Source: Methylumidiphilus sp963753955 (GTDB taxonomy: Bacteria; Pseudomonadota; Gammaproteobacteria; Methylococcales; Methylococcaceae). From it: a DNA stretch of 64,000 nt. The position numbers and the translations under genes were made by a program. The notes beneath the pieces were generated by a model. That model was given only the letters and a program-made list of their open reading frames with translations, was not told the DNA's origin and did not search any database. This document shows, piece after piece, positions 33,050 through 44,207 of this stretch; position 1 is the first letter of the stretch, and each line of letters begins with the position of its first letter. Location: the NCBI GenBank assembly GCA_963753955.1, contig CAVWEM010000013.1, forward strand, positions 167,367 to 231,366, read 5' to 3'.

Positions 33050-34447
33050 ATGAGCACCGAAAACAAACCCTGGGCCGGACGCTTCACAGAGGCGACCGAT
33101 GCCTTCGTGGAAGCCTTCACCGCGTCGGTCGATTTCGACAAACGCCTGGCGTCTTTCGACATCCAAGGCTCCATCGCCCACGCCACCATGTTGGAGCGCA
33201 TCGGCATCCTGACCGACAAGGAAAGCAAGGCGATCATCCTGGGCTTGGAAGGCATCCTCGCCGACATCGAACAGGGCGGGTTTTTCTGGGCTGTCGAGTT
33301 GGAAGATGTGCATATGAACATTGAGGCGCGGCTGATCGACCGCATTGGCGAAGCCGGCAAGAAGCTGCACACGGGCCGCTCGCGCAACGACCAGGTCGCC
33401 ACCGACGTGCGGCTGTGGCTGCGCGCCGAGATCGATTTGATCACAGCGGAGTTGATCCGCCTGCAAACCGCCCTGCTCGACCTCGCCGAGCGCAAGGCCG
33501 ATGCCATCATGCCCGGCTTCACGCATTTGCAGGTTGCCCAGCCGATCACCTTCGGCCACCACATGCTGGCTTGGTTTGAGATGCTGGAGCGCGACCGCGA
33601 GCGGTTGGCCGATTGCCGCAAGCGCGTCAACGTCATGCCGCTGGGCGCGGCGGCTTTGGCAGGCACCAGCTATCCGCTGGATCGCAATCTCACCGCCGAG
33701 TTGCTAGGATTCTCTAGGCCCGCCGCCAATTCCCTGGACGCCGTCAGCGACCGCGACTTTGCCATCGAGTTCACCGCCGCCGGGAGCCTCATCATGATGC
33801 ACCTGTCACGCTTCTCGGAGGAGTTGATCCTGTGGACTTCCGCCCAGTTCGGTTTCGTCGATTTGCCGGACAAGTTCTGCACTGGCTCATCCATCATGCC
33901 GCAGAAGAAAAACCCCGACGTGCCGGAACTGGTGCGCGGGAAGACCGGGCGGGTATTTGGGGCTCTGTTCGCCCTGCTGACCCTGATGAAAAGCCAACCT
34001 TTGGCCTATAACAAGGACAACCAGGAAGACAAGGAGCCGCTGTTCGACACGGTGGACACCCTGAAGCACTGCCTGCGCGCCTTCGCCGACATGATGCCCC
34101 ATGTCCAGCCCAACTGCCCGGCGATGGAAGCGGCGGCAAAGAAAGGCTTCGCCACCGCCACCGACCTGGCCGATTACCTGGTGCGCAAAGGCGTGGCCTT
34201 CCGCGATGCCCACGAAATCGTCGGCAAGGCGGTGCGGCTGGGTGTGGACACCCGGCGGGACTTGTCCGAGCTTGCTTTGTCCGAATTGCAGCAATTTTCG
34301 CCCAGCATCGAGTCTGACGTGTTCGAGGTGTTGACCCTGGAAGGTTCCGTCGCCTCCCGCGACCTCATCGGCGGCACCGCCCCGAAACGGGTGCGTGAAG
34401 CCGCCCGACTCGCCCGGCTCGGACTGGAAAAGGCCCCAAAACCGTGA
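33050..34447 (+). CDS. argH: argininosuccinate lyase
   Basis: A 465-residue enzyme from the ATG at 33050 (AAGGAAA ribosome site); the frame is open further upstream but without likeness to the family. It begins KPWAGRFTEATDAFVEAFTASVDFD and carries the fumarase/lyase signature GSSIMPQKKNPD and the substrate block TGRSRNDQVATDVRLWLR. It splits argininosuccinate into arginine and fumarate, the last arginine biosynthesis step. A TATAAT at 33013-33018 is a possible -10 element, with no good -35. It overlaps the next gene by GTGA. Confidence 0.96.
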   Translation: MSTENKPWAGRFTEATDAFVEAFTASVDFDKRLASFDIQGSIAHATMLERIGILTDKESKAIILGLEGILADIEQGGFFWAVELEDVHMNIEARLIDRIGEAGKKLHTGRSRNDQVATDVRLWLRAEIDLITAELIRLQTALLDLAERKADAIMPGFTHLQVAQPITFGHHMLAWFEMLERDRERLADCRKRVNVMPLGAAALAGTSYPLDRNLTAELLGFSRPAANSLDAVSDRDFAIEFTAAGSLIMMHLSRFSEELILWTSAQFGFVDLPDKFCTGSSIMPQKKNPDVPELVRGKTGRVFGALFALLTLMKSQPLAYNKDNQEDKEPLFDTVDTLKHCLRAFADMMPHVQPNCPAMEAAAKKGFATATDLADYLVRKGVAFRDAHEIVGKAVRLGVDTRRDLSELALSELQQFSPSIESDVFEVLTLEGSVASRDLIGGTAPKRVREAARLARLGLEKAPKP

Positions 34448-35064
34448 TAACCGATGACCGGATCACCACCCTGATCGACTTGATCCGCCACGGCGAACCC
34501 GTAGGCGGCAGCCGTTACCGGGGCCAGATGGACGATCCGCTGTCCGCCACCGGCTGGGAGCAAATGCGGCGGGCGGTGGGCAAGCACCATCCCTGGCAGG
34601 TGGTCGTCAGTTCCCCCCTAAGCCGCTGCCTGGCCTTTGCCGAAGAATTAAGCGAACGCCACGCCATTCCTTTGGAAGTGGATGACAGGCTACAGGAAAT
34701 CGGCTTCGGCGCTTGGCAAGGCAAGACCCACGACGAGATTTCCCGCTACGACTCGGGGCTCTTGCAACGCTTCTACCGCGACCCGATGAACAACCGCCCG
34801 GATGATGCCGAAGGCTTGGCCGATTTCCAGTATCGCATCGTCACCGCCTGGAATGACATCCTCAACCGCCATGCCGGCAAGCATCTTCTCCTCGTCTGCC
34901 ATGCCGGAGTCATCCGCATGGTCATGGCCTATATCCTCGGCATCCCCCTAAACAATCTCTTCCACATCAAAGTCGCCAACGCGGGCATCACCCGCATCGA
35001 ATGCCTGGAACAAGGAGACGAGTTTTTGGGGCAGTTGGTGTTTCATGGGGGGGCGTTGCAATGA
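34444..35064 (+). CDS. histidine phosphatase family protein (CobC-like)
   Basis: A 206-residue protein starting at a GTG that overlaps the argH stop. It has the catalytic LIRHGEPVGGSRYRGQMDDPLS (RHG motif, about residue 15), a second block VVSSPLSRCLAFAEELSERH, the glutamate in LQEIGFGAWQGKTHDEI, and the final HAG in LLVCHAGVIRMVMAYIL. The layout resembles alpha-ribazole-5'-phosphate phosphatase of cobalamin synthesis, but no cobalamin gene is near and related broad-specificity phosphatases look alike. The coupling to argH may be incidental. Confidence 0.85.
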   Translation: MITDDRITTLIDLIRHGEPVGGSRYRGQMDDPLSATGWEQMRRAVGKHHPWQVVVSSPLSRCLAFAEELSERHAIPLEVDDRLQEIGFGAWQGKTHDEISRYDSGLLQRFYRDPMNNRPDDAEGLADFQYRIVTAWNDILNRHAGKHLLLVCHAGVIRMVMAYILGIPLNNLFHIKVANAGITRIECLEQGDEFLGQLVFHGGALQ

Positions 35065-35101
35065 CTTTTGTGCGAAGTCTTAGGGGAGACTCTGTGTCAC
35101 A

Positions 35102-37633
35102 TCATTGCTCTAGCGACTTCAATTCAAACAATATCTCCAAAGCCTGCCGGGGGGTGACATACTCCGGCTTGATCTTCTCCAATTTTAACAATATCGGGCT
35201 AGGCTCGGGCTGGGCGAACAGATCCAACTGCCGGGTCTTGGTGTCTTCCCGCTGTTGTTTGTAAGCCTTGTTTTCCAATGTGCGCAGTTTCTCACGCGCC
35301 TTGGTGACGACTGATTTTGGCACACCGGCCAGGGCGGCGACTTGCAGGCCGTAGCTTTGGTTGGCCGGGCCAAGCTTCACGGCGTGGAGGAAGACGACGT
35401 GGTCGCCGTGTTCCATGGCGTCTAGGTGGACGTTGCGGATGCAGTCGTGTTCTTCGGGCAGCGTGGTCAGTTCGAAATAATGCGTGGCAAACAAGGTGTA
35501 TGCCTTGACTTTCTGGGCCAGATGCTCGGCGCAGGCCCAGGCCAGGGAGAGTCCATCGAAAGTGCTGGTGCCGCGCCCGACCTCATCCATCAGCACCAGG
35601 CTGTTCGGCGTGGCGTTATGGAGGATGTTGGCGGTTTCCGTCATTTCGACCATGAATGTCGAGCGGCCGCTGGCGAGATCGTCGGAGGCGCCGATGCGGG
35701 TGAAGATCCGGTCAATGGGGCCGATCTCGGCGCTGTCCGCCGGGACGTAGGAACCGATGTGGGCCAGCAACACGATCAGGGCGTTCTGCCGCATGTAGGT
35801 GGATTTGCCGCCCATGTTCGGGCCGGTGATCACCAACATGCGGCAGCCTTCGGAGAATTCCAGGTCGTTGGGGACGAAAGGCGTTTCCGAGACCTGCTCG
35901 ACCACCGGATGCCGCCCGCCGACAATGCGGATGCCGGGCGTGTCCATCAGTTGGGGGGCGTTGAGGTTTAAGGAACCAGCGCGTTCGGCCAGGTTGGCCA
36001 GCACGTCCAATTCGGCCACGCCGTCCGCGCAGGCTTGTAGCTTGGGCAGATCCAGCGCCAGTTCGTCGAGCAGCGCATCATATAAGGCTTTTTCCCAGGC
36101 CAGGGCTTTTTCGCGGGCGCTCAAGACCTTGTCCTCGAAGGCTTTCAATTCGGCGGTGATAAAACGTTCGGTGCCTTTCAATGTTTGTTTGCGGGTGTAA
36201 CCCACGGGAATCCGATCTCCTTGCGTCCGGGAAATTTCGATGTAGAAGCCTTGGATACGGTTGTAGCCAACTTTGAGGTTGGCAATGCCGGTTTGTTCGC
36301 GCTCGCGCTGCTCCATCTCCACCAGAAATTGGTCGGCGTTTTGGCTTAAGTTGCGCAACTCATCCAGTTCCGCATCATAGCCTGCGCGGATGACGCCGCC
36401 GTCGCGGATCAACAGCGGCGGGTTGTCAACCAAGGCTCTTGTCAGCAAATCGGTCAGGTCGGGGTGCTCGCCGATTTGATCGTGCAAGCATTTAAGGAGA
36501 GGAACGTCCAAGCCGTCCAACTGCCCGCGCAGGCTGGGGGTGGTCGAGAGTGAATGGCTGAGGGTCGCCAAGTCGCGGGGCCGGGCGGATTTGAGGGCGA
36601 TGCGGGCGGCGATGCGTTCGATGTCGCCGACGCTGTTTAGCAGGTCATGCAGATTGGCGTGGCGTTGTGTTTCCAATAACGCGCCGACGGCTTGGTGGCG
36701 TTCGCGGAGAATATCGTGCTTGCGCAGCGGGCTGTGCAGCCAGCGCCGCAACAAGCGGCCTCCCATCGCTGTGGCGGTGCGGTCGAACACACCGAACAGG
36801 GTGAATTCCCCATGGCCAGAGGGGTGGTGGTCCAGCTCCAGATTGCGGCGGCTGGCGGCGTCGAGGAGGATGGTCTCCTCGCCGGTGTCCAGGCGCAGGC
36901 TTTGGATATGGGGGAGGGCGCTCTTTTGGGTGTCCTTGACATATTGCAGCAGGCAACCGGCGGCGGCGATGGCGGCTTCGGCGTGTTCGCAGCCAAAGCC
37001 CGACAGGTCGTGGGTCTCGAACTGGCGCAGCAACAGTTGGCGGGCGCTTACGGAATCGAAATGCCAGGCTGGTCGGCGGGTCAGGCTTTTCCGGTTGGCG
37101 ATGGCGGCAGGCGGTACCCAGTCTTCGCTTAACAGCAGTTCCGCCGGGTTGAGCCGTTCCAACTCGCCCAGCAGCCTTTCATAATCAGCCATTTCTTGCA
37201 GCACGAAGCGCCCGCTGGCCATATCCAGACTGGCCAAGCCGAAGCGTCCTTCCATGGGGGCCAAGGCTGCCAGCAGATTGTCCCGGCGCTCCTCCAGCCA
37301 GGCTTCGTCAGTGACGGTGCCGGGTGTGACGATGCGGGCCACTTTGCGTTCAACCAGGCCTTTGGATGTCGCCGGATCGCCGATCTGCTCGCAGATGGCG
37401 ACAGATTCACCCAGCTTGAGCAAGCGGGCCAGATAGCCCTCCGCCGCGTGGTGGGGGATGCCCGCCATGGGGATGCGCTGTCCGGCGGACTCGCCCCGGT
37501 GGGTGAGGGTGAGGTTCAGCAATTGCGCGGCTTTGCGGGCGTCGTCGAAGAACAGTTCGTAAAAATCGCCCATGCGGTAAAACAGCAGCCTGCCGGGATG
37601 TTCGGCCTTCATGCCCAGATATTGCCGCATCAT
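35102..37633 (-). CDS. mutS: DNA mismatch repair protein MutS
   Basis: An 843-residue MutS: mismatch-binding domain with the Phe-X-Glu motif in GRLLFYRMGDFYELFFDDA, core and clamp domains, and the ATPase with Walker A GPNMGGKSTYMRQ, then LVLMDEVGRGTSTFDGLSLAWA. It recognises base mismatches and recruits MutL. From the ATG at 37633 it starts MMRQYLGMKAEHPG. The family usually has ~10-25 more residues (ending HTP) before this. The upstream bases encode KHTP in frame, and a second frame from 37707 reads MSLTTPSPHPQRK; one extra A near 37669 would join them. The true start may thus be 37707, broken by an indel. Confidence 0.95.
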   Translation of the reverse strand: MMRQYLGMKAEHPGRLLFYRMGDFYELFFDDARKAAQLLNLTLTHRGESAGQRIPMAGIPHHAAEGYLARLLKLGESVAICEQIGDPATSKGLVERKVARIVTPGTVTDEAWLEERRDNLLAALAPMEGRFGLASLDMASGRFVLQEMADYERLLGELERLNPAELLLSEDWVPPAAIANRKSLTRRPAWHFDSVSARQLLLRQFETHDLSGFGCEHAEAAIAAAGCLLQYVKDTQKSALPHIQSLRLDTGEETILLDAASRRNLELDHHPSGHGEFTLFGVFDRTATAMGGRLLRRWLHSPLRKHDILRERHQAVGALLETQRHANLHDLLNSVGDIERIAARIALKSARPRDLATLSHSLSTTPSLRGQLDGLDVPLLKCLHDQIGEHPDLTDLLTRALVDNPPLLIRDGGVIRAGYDAELDELRNLSQNADQFLVEMEQREREQTGIANLKVGYNRIQGFYIEISRTQGDRIPVGYTRKQTLKGTERFITAELKAFEDKVLSAREKALAWEKALYDALLDELALDLPKLQACADGVAELDVLANLAERAGSLNLNAPQLMDTPGIRIVGGRHPVVEQVSETPFVPNDLEFSEGCRMLVITGPNMGGKSTYMRQNALIVLLAHIGSYVPADSAEIGPIDRIFTRIGASDDLASGRSTFMVEMTETANILHNATPNSLVLMDEVGRGTSTFDGLSLAWACAEHLAQKVKAYTLFATHYFELTTLPEEHDCIRNVHLDAMEHGDHVVFLHAVKLGPANQSYGLQVAALAGVPKSVVTKAREKLRTLENKAYKQQREDTKTRQLDLFAQPEPSPILLKLEKIKPEYVTPRQALEILFELKSLEQ

Positions 37634-37856
37634 CGGCGTGTGTTTTTCGAGCCCGTCGGTTGCGGAGGTTTGCGTTGGGGGTGTGGCGAAGGTGTTGTCA
37701 GGCTCATGTTGGGATGGCGGTCAGGTAGCGCATTATCCAACGATGACGGCCCGTTGAGGTAGATGGATTTTAGTTTGGGCGCAGCCAAGCAGGAAAAATC
37801 GATTGAAAAGGGTTGACGCAGGACTGCTGTCAACGCATAATAAACAGCTCTGGTAC

Positions 37857-37933
37857 GCGCCCGTAGCTCAGCTGGATAGAGTACCTGGCTACGAACTAGG
37901 TGGTCGGGAGTTCGAATCTCTCCGGGCGCGCCA
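37857..37933 (+). tRNA. tRNA-Arg (anticodon ACG)
   Basis: A full cloverleaf: acceptor GCGCCCG pairs with CGGGCGC, D arm GCTCAGCTGGATAGAGT, anticodon stem CCTGG/CTAGG with loop CTACGAA giving anticodon ACG, T arm with GTTCGAATC, and an encoded CCA end (37931-37933). It reads CGN arginine codons after A-to-I editing at the wobble base. It is followed 76 bases later by tRNA-Asn on the same strand. Confidence 0.97.
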
Positions 37934-38009
37934 GACTTTAGTTTGTGTAAGCAACAAGCCTGTCGCCTGTCGCCTGTCTCATCTTGCGAGGGCTCACAAT
38001 CAAGATTTT

Positions 38010-38085
<76 letters not shown>

Positions 38086-38097
38086 AATAATCGAGAG

Positions 38098-38126
38098 AGG
38101 CTTGCAGCAATGCAAGCCTTTTTTTT
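38098..38126 (+). terminator. intrinsic terminator of the tRNA unit
   Basis: A 9-base stem AGGCTTGCA/TGCAAGCCT with a 4-base loop followed by eight T residues, a typical rho-independent terminator, 12 bases after tRNA-Asn. Confidence 0.9.
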
Positions 38127-38225
38127 AAAGCGCACAGGATCTTTTCTGTCCGGGCGATGTGCTTGCCTGAATCAGCGGTGTCCGGGTTCGGTGGCGGGAA
38201 GGATTTGCCTTTGGATGGCCTTTAG

Positions 38226-38254
38226 TTGACATGTCTGTCCAATTGATTTATTTT
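38226..38254 (+). promoter_or_regulatory. sigma-70 type promoter of the str operon
   Basis: TTGACA (38226-38231), a 17-base spacer and TATTTT (38249-38254), about 100 bases upstream of rpsL. The -35 is a perfect consensus and the spacing is ideal. The leader 38255-38353 shows no obvious attenuator. The stretch 38127-38225 has no gene. Confidence 0.65.
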
Positions 38255-38353
38255 TGACCGCTTAACTAAAGTCTCCGCAGGGGAAGCTTCCCTTTGTGTG
38301 CGACAAGTTCGGTTTCTAGCGCTAGAGTCAAGACAACATCGGAGTTTTTTGTA

Positions 38354-38728
38354 ATGCCCACAATCAACCAATTGGTTAGGAAGCCACGAGCTAGGCAGGT
38401 GGAAAAGAGTAACGTGCCCGCCTTGAATAGCTGTCCGCAAAAGCGCGGCGTATGTACCCGCGTTTACACCACCACGCCTAAAAAGCCGAACTCGGCGCTA
38501 CGTAAAGTCGCCCGTGTGCGCCTGACCAACGGGGCCGAGGTGTCGAGCTATATCGGTGGCGAAGGCCATAACCTGCAAGAGCACTCGGTTGTGTTGATTC
38601 GTGGCGGTCGTGTGAAGGACTTGCCAGGTGTGCGTTACCACGTCGTGCGCGGCAGTTTGGATACTTCTGGTGTGCAAAAACTCCGCCAGGCCCGTTCGAA
38701 GTACGGCGCGAAACGTCCGAAGAAATAA
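38354..38728 (+). CDS. rpsL: 30S ribosomal protein S12
   Basis: A 124-residue protein: PTINQLVRKPR at the start and PKKPNSALRKVARVRL in the decoding-centre loop. The lysine of the PKKPNSALRK segment is unchanged, so no streptomycin-resistance substitution is seen there, and GVRYHVVRGSLDTSGV is the usual C-terminal block. It shapes the decoding centre of the 30S subunit. First gene of the str operon (rpsL-rpsG-fusA-tuf) behind a clear promoter. Confidence 0.98.
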   Translation: MPTINQLVRKPRARQVEKSNVPALNSCPQKRGVCTRVYTTTPKKPNSALRKVARVRLTNGAEVSSYIGGEGHNLQEHSVVLIRGGRVKDLPGVRYHVVRGSLDTSGVQKLRQARSKYGAKRPKK

Positions 38729-38745
38729 TAGCCTGAGTTGAGCAT

Positions 38746-39216
38746 ATGTCCAGAAGAAGAAATTCCGACAAAAGAGAAATCAATCCGGATCCACGGTTCG
38801 GCAGCTTGGTTCTCGCAAGGTTCGTGAACATGCTGATGCAGGATGGCAAAAAGTCCATCGCCGAGCGCATTGTTTACGAGGCGCTTGATCACATTGAAGG
38901 CAAGACCACCCAGAATTCCTTGGATGTCCTTATCAAGGCCCTGGAAAACGTACAGCCAGTGGTGGAAGTGAAGTCCCGTCGGGTCGGTGGTGCCACCTAT
39001 CAGGTACCCATTGAGGTTCGTCCAGCGCGCCGTACCGCCTTGGCCATGCGCTGGTTGATTGATGCGGCACACAAGCGCAGTGAAAAAGGGATGGAGTTGA
39101 AGCTTGCCGCCGAATTGATGGACGCCGGTGAAAATCGCGGAACCGCCGTGAAAAAGCGGGAAGACACCCACAAAATGGCGGAAGCAAACAAGGCGTTTTC
39201 GCACTACCGCTGGTAG
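38746..39216 (+). CDS. rpsG: 30S ribosomal protein S7
   Basis: A 156-residue protein with MSRRRNSDKREINPDPRFGS and the RNA-binding RRVGGATYQVPIEVRPARR. It nucleates assembly of the 30S head on 16S rRNA, and in enterobacteria it represses the str operon by binding its message (family knowledge; that site is not visible here). It follows rpsL by 17 bases. Confidence 0.98.
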   Translation: MSRRRNSDKREINPDPRFGSLVLARFVNMLMQDGKKSIAERIVYEALDHIEGKTTQNSLDVLIKALENVQPVVEVKSRRVGGATYQVPIEVRPARRTALAMRWLIDAAHKRSEKGMELKLAAELMDAGENRGTAVKKREDTHKMAEANKAFSHYRW

Positions 39217-39254
39217 TGCGGCCTTTTGCGCGGTTGAGGGAAACGGTATTATCT

Positions 39255-41358
39255 GTGGCACGCAGTACACCTGTCGAGCGGTATCGCAATATTGGGATAT
39301 CAGCGCATATTGATGCGGGTAAGACGACGACCACCGAGCGTGTGTTGTTCTATACCGGAATCAATCACAAAATAGGCGAAGTGCATGACGGTGCCGCGAC
39401 CATGGATTGGATGGAGCAGGAGCAGGAGCGTGGGATCACCATCACCTCCGCCGCCACCACGACCTATTGGCGGGGCATGGGCCTGAACTATCCCGAGCAT
39501 CGGATCAACATCATCGACACGCCCGGGCATGTCGATTTCACCATCGAAGTGGAACGTTCGATGCGTGTCCTTGATGGTGCCTGCATGGTTTATTGCGCGG
39601 TGGGCGGGGTTCAGCCCCAGTCCGAGACGGTTTGGCGTCAGGCTACCAAATATGGTGTGCCGAGGATCGCCTTCGTCAACAAAATGGATCGCCAAGGAGC
39701 CGACTTCTTCAAGGTTTACCGGCAAATGCGCGAGCGTTTGCACGCGCAATCCTGTTCCCGTCCAAGTGCCGATTGGTGCCGAAGAAGGGTTCAAGGGTGT
39801 CATCGACTTGGTCAAGATGAAGTCGATAGTTTGGAATGAAACTGACAACGGCTCCACGTTTGTCTACTCAGACATTCCTGGCGGACTGTTAAAGGAAGCT
39901 GCCGAGTGGCGCGAGAGGATGATTGAGGCCGCTGCGGAATCCAGTGACGAATTGATGGAGAAATATCTGGAGGGTGGCGAGCTGTCCGACGAAGAAGTCA
40001 TGGCGGGCTTGCGCAAACGGACGATAGCCTTGGAGATTGTGCCGATGCTGTGCGGTTCTGCCTTCAAGAACAAGGGAGTCCAAGCCATGCTGGATGCAGT
40101 GGTTGATTACCTGCCGTCGCCAGTGGATGTTCCGGCGATTAAGGGAATTGATGCGAATACCGGGGAATCATTGAGCGAGAGGCATCCGGACGATGCCGAG
40201 CCGTTCTCGGCGTTGGCCTTCAAGATCATGACCGACCCGTTCGTAGGCAGTTTGACCTTCGTACGCGTCTATTCGGGAGTGTTCAGTTCTGGCGACAGCG
40301 TCATCTGTTCCCTGCGTGGGAACAAAGAGCGCATCGGGCGCTTGCTGCTGATGCATGCCAATGCCCGGGAAGAAATCAAAGAGATACGCGCCGGTGACAT
40401 CGCCGCATGCGTGGGTCTAAAGGACATTGTCACAGGCACGACGCTGTCCGCAGTGGATAAGCCGGTTGTGTTGGAGCGGATGGAGTTCCCCGAGCCGGTG
40501 ATCTCGGTCGCGGTTGAGCCGAAAACCAAGGCTGACCAGGAAAAAATGGGTTTCGCCCTGCAGCGTTTGGCGCAGGAGGATCCGTCGTTTCGTGTGCATA
40601 CCGATGAAGAATCGGGGCAGACCATCATTTCCGGCATGGGCGAGTTGCATCTGGAGATCATCGTTGACCGTATGCGGCGGGAATTCAAGGTTGATGCCAG
40701 CGTCGGTGCCCCGCAGGTCGCCTATCGCGAGACCATCCGCAAGCGCGTCGAACAGGAAGGCAAGTTTATTCGCCAGAGCGGTGGTCGCGGTCAGTACGGT
40801 CATGTGTGGCTACGCATTGAGCCTAGGGATGAGGGGGGCTACGAATTCATCAATGGCATCGTCGGTGGGGTGGTTCCCAAAGAATACATTCCGGCAGTCG
40901 ATAAAGGTATCCAAGAGCAGTTGAAGAATGGTATACTTGCTGGCTATCCTGTGGTGGACGTTAAAGTGACCTTGTTCGATGGTTCGTATCACGATGTGGA
41001 CTCCAGCGAAATGGCGTTTAAGGTCGCGGGTTCAATGGGTTTCAGGGAAGGTGCGAGAAAAGCAGATCCGGTGATGCTTGAGCCGATCATGGCGGTTGAA
41101 GTCGAAACGCCGGAAGATTACATGGGCGATGTGGTCGGGGATTTAAGTCGCCGAAGAGGCGTGGTTCTGGGTATGGATGACAATGCCGGAATCAAAGTGT
41201 TGAAAGCCGATGTGCCGCTCGCTGAAATGTTTGGCTATTCGACCACTTTGAGGTCTTTGAGTCAAGGTCGGGCCACCTACTCGATGGAGTTCAAGAAGTA
41301 TCATGAAGCTCCCTCCAATGTGGCTGAGGCCGTGATTAAAAAGGCAACAGTTGCTTGA
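39255..41358 (+). CDS. fusA: elongation factor G, frameshifted as read
   Basis: EF-G translocates tRNAs and mRNA after peptide bond formation. The start is a GTG at 39255 (MARSTPVERYRNIGIS); the open frame back to 39216 is not family-like. The G domain shows AHIDAGKTTTTERVLFY, DTPGHVDF and NKMD; domain IV-V ends with MEFKKYHEAPSNVAEAVIKK. The frame breaks near 39744-39747 (GCGCGC run). Removing one base gives RLHANPVPVQVPIGAEEGF, the normal sequence. One extra base is enough to explain it. As an essential gene, it is probably intact in the organism. It is 48% to 58% GC by eye, like its neighbours, unlike tuf. Confidence 0.93.
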
Positions 41359-41398
41359 TGTTACAGAAAATAATTTAAGTAGTGAGGAATTCAGGCCG

Positions 41399-42589
<1,191 letters not shown>

Positions 42590-42593
42590 GAAA

Positions 42594-42905
42594 ATGTCAA
42601 AACAAAGAATCAGAATCCGGCTTAAGGCCTTCGATCACCGTTTGATTGATCAGTCGGCCAGTGAAATTGTGGAAACCGCCAAACGCACCGGGGCGCAAGT
42701 GTTGGGTCCGATACCACTCCCGACGAAAAAAGAACGGTTCACCATTTTGATTTCCCCTCATGTCAACAAGGATGCCCGTGATCAGTACGAATTGAGGACG
42801 CACAAGCGTTTGATGGACATCATTGAGCCGACGGACAAAACTGTGGATGCGCTGATGAAGCTTGATCTTGCGGCTGGCGTTGATGTCCAAATCAAGCTGA
42901 ACTAA
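42594..42905 (+). CDS. rpsJ: 30S ribosomal protein S10
   Basis: A 103-residue protein: QRIRIRLKAFDHRLIDQSASEIVETA, then GPIPLPTKKERFTILISPHVNKDARDQYE and IIEPTDKTVDALMKLDLAAGVDVQIKL. It lies in the 30S head and, as NusE, also joins transcription antitermination complexes. It opens the S10 operon and follows tuf by only four bases, so in this genome str and S10 are likely read as one unit. Confidence 0.98.
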   Translation: MSKQRIRIRLKAFDHRLIDQSASEIVETAKRTGAQVLGPIPLPTKKERFTILISPHVNKDARDQYELRTHKRLMDIIEPTDKTVDALMKLDLAAGVDVQIKLN

Positions 42906-42932
42906 TCAAAAAAGGTTTCTGGAGTTTAAGCG

Positions 42933-43571
42933 ATGGCAATTGGTCTGGTAGGCCGCAAATGTGGCATGACCCGTATATTCACCGACGATGGTTCGGCTAT
43001 ACCGGTTTCGGTTGTGCATGTGGAGCCGAATACGGTAGTGCAGGTCAAGTCGGTGGAAACTGATGGGTATAGGGCGATTCAGGTGACCACCGGTTCGACA
43101 AAAAGATCGAGCATAACCAAGCCGATGGCTGGACACTACGCCAAAGCGGGTGTTGAAGCCGGAAGAGGATTGTGGGAGTTCCGAATCGAAGAAGGGGACA
43201 GGGAAGATTTTTCCGTGGGCAACGAATTAGGCGTTGAACTGTTCGCGGAAGGCCAATATGTGGATGTGCGCGGCGTGTCCATCGGCAAAGGTTTCCAAGG
43301 TGTGGTCAAGCGCCACAATTTCCGTATGCAGGATGCCACCCACGGGAACTCGCGCTCACATCGCGCACCGGGTTCCATCGGGCAAAACCAGACGCCCGGT
43401 CGTGTGGTAAAAGGCAAAAAGATGGCAGGCCACATGGGGAATGAGCAGGTGACTGTGCAAAGCCTGAAAGTATGCGCAATCAACAAGGAAAAGTCTCTGT
43501 TATTAATAAGGGGTGCGATCCCGGGGCCGAAAGGCAGCGATGTGATTGTGCGTCCCGGCGAGAAGAAATAA
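42933..43571 (+). CDS. rplC: 50S ribosomal protein L3
   Basis: A 212-residue protein with GLVGRKCGMTRIFTDDG at the start and the loop HGNSRSHRAPGSIGQNQTPGRV, which reaches the peptidyl transferase centre and carries the methylation-site glutamine. One of the first proteins to bind 23S rRNA. It follows rpsJ by 27 bases in the S10 operon. Confidence 0.98.
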   Translation: MAIGLVGRKCGMTRIFTDDGSAIPVSVVHVEPNTVVQVKSVETDGYRAIQVTTGSTKRSSITKPMAGHYAKAGVEAGRGLWEFRIEEGDREDFSVGNELGVELFAEGQYVDVRGVSIGKGFQGVVKRHNFRMQDATHGNSRSHRAPGSIGQNQTPGRVVKGKKMAGHMGNEQVTVQSLKVCAINKEKSLLLIRGAIPGPKGSDVIVRPGEKK

Positions 43572-43586
43572 AAGGGTAAGACAACA

Positions 43587-44207
43587 ATGAGCTTACAAAT
43601 CCCCGCCATAAAAGACGGTAAAGAAGACACTGCGGTTGCGGTTTCAGAGATCGTTTTTGGGCAAGAATTCAATGAACCTTTGGTTCATCAGTTGGTGGTT
43701 TCCTATTTGGCTGCTGCGAGATCCGGCACGAAAGCGCAAAAAAGCCGTTCAGATGTGAGCGGGGGTGGTGCCAAGCCATGGAAACAAAAGGGCAGTGGCC
43801 GGGCGCGTGCGGGTACCAGCAGAGGCCCGTTATGGCGCACAGGTGGCGTCACGTTCGCAGCTTCGAATCGTAGCTATAAGCAAAAGCTCAATAAGAAAAT
43901 GTATCGGGCAGCCATGCGCTCAATTTTTTCAGAATTGTTGCGCCAAGGTAGGTTGGTCGTGAGCGACGATGTGTTTCCTGCGACACCGAAAACCAAGGAT
44001 CTGACCAACCGGCTGAAGGGATATGACGACAACCGTATTTTGATTATTTCTGACGCAATCAATTCTGACCTGTTTCTCGCGGCAAGGAATCTTTCTAAGG
44101 TTGAGGTCTGTGTTTCCAGTTCATTAAGTCCGGTGGCGTTAGTCAATAGTGACAAGGTGATCATGACAGTTTCGGCGGCAAAGCTTATCGAGGAAAGACT
44201 CGGATGA
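43587..44207 (+). CDS. rplD: 50S ribosomal protein L4
   Basis: A 206-residue protein with KSRSDVSGGGAKPWKQKGSGRARAGT, the extended loop lining the exit tunnel. In E. coli L4 also represses the S10 operon by attenuation; a leader hairpin for this is not evident here. It overlaps rplW by ATGA. Confidence 0.98.
   Translation: MSLQIPAIKDGKEDTAVAVSEIVFGQEFNEPLVHQLVVSYLAAARSGTKAQKSRSDVSGGGAKPWKQKGSGRARAGTSRGPLWRTGGVTFAASNRSYKQKLNKKMYRAAMRSIFSELLRQGRLVVSDDVFPATPKTKDLTNRLKGYDDNRILIISDAINSDLFLAARNLSKVEVCVSSSLSPVALVNSDKVIMTVSAAKLIEERLG

Noticed and set aside
39744..39747. Programmed frameshift in fusA
   Set aside because: No slippery heptamer with a stimulatory structure was seen, and similar one-base breaks occur in many unrelated genes of the window.
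42906..43136. Minus-strand frame opposite rplC
   Set aside because: Shadow of an invariant ribosomal protein gene.
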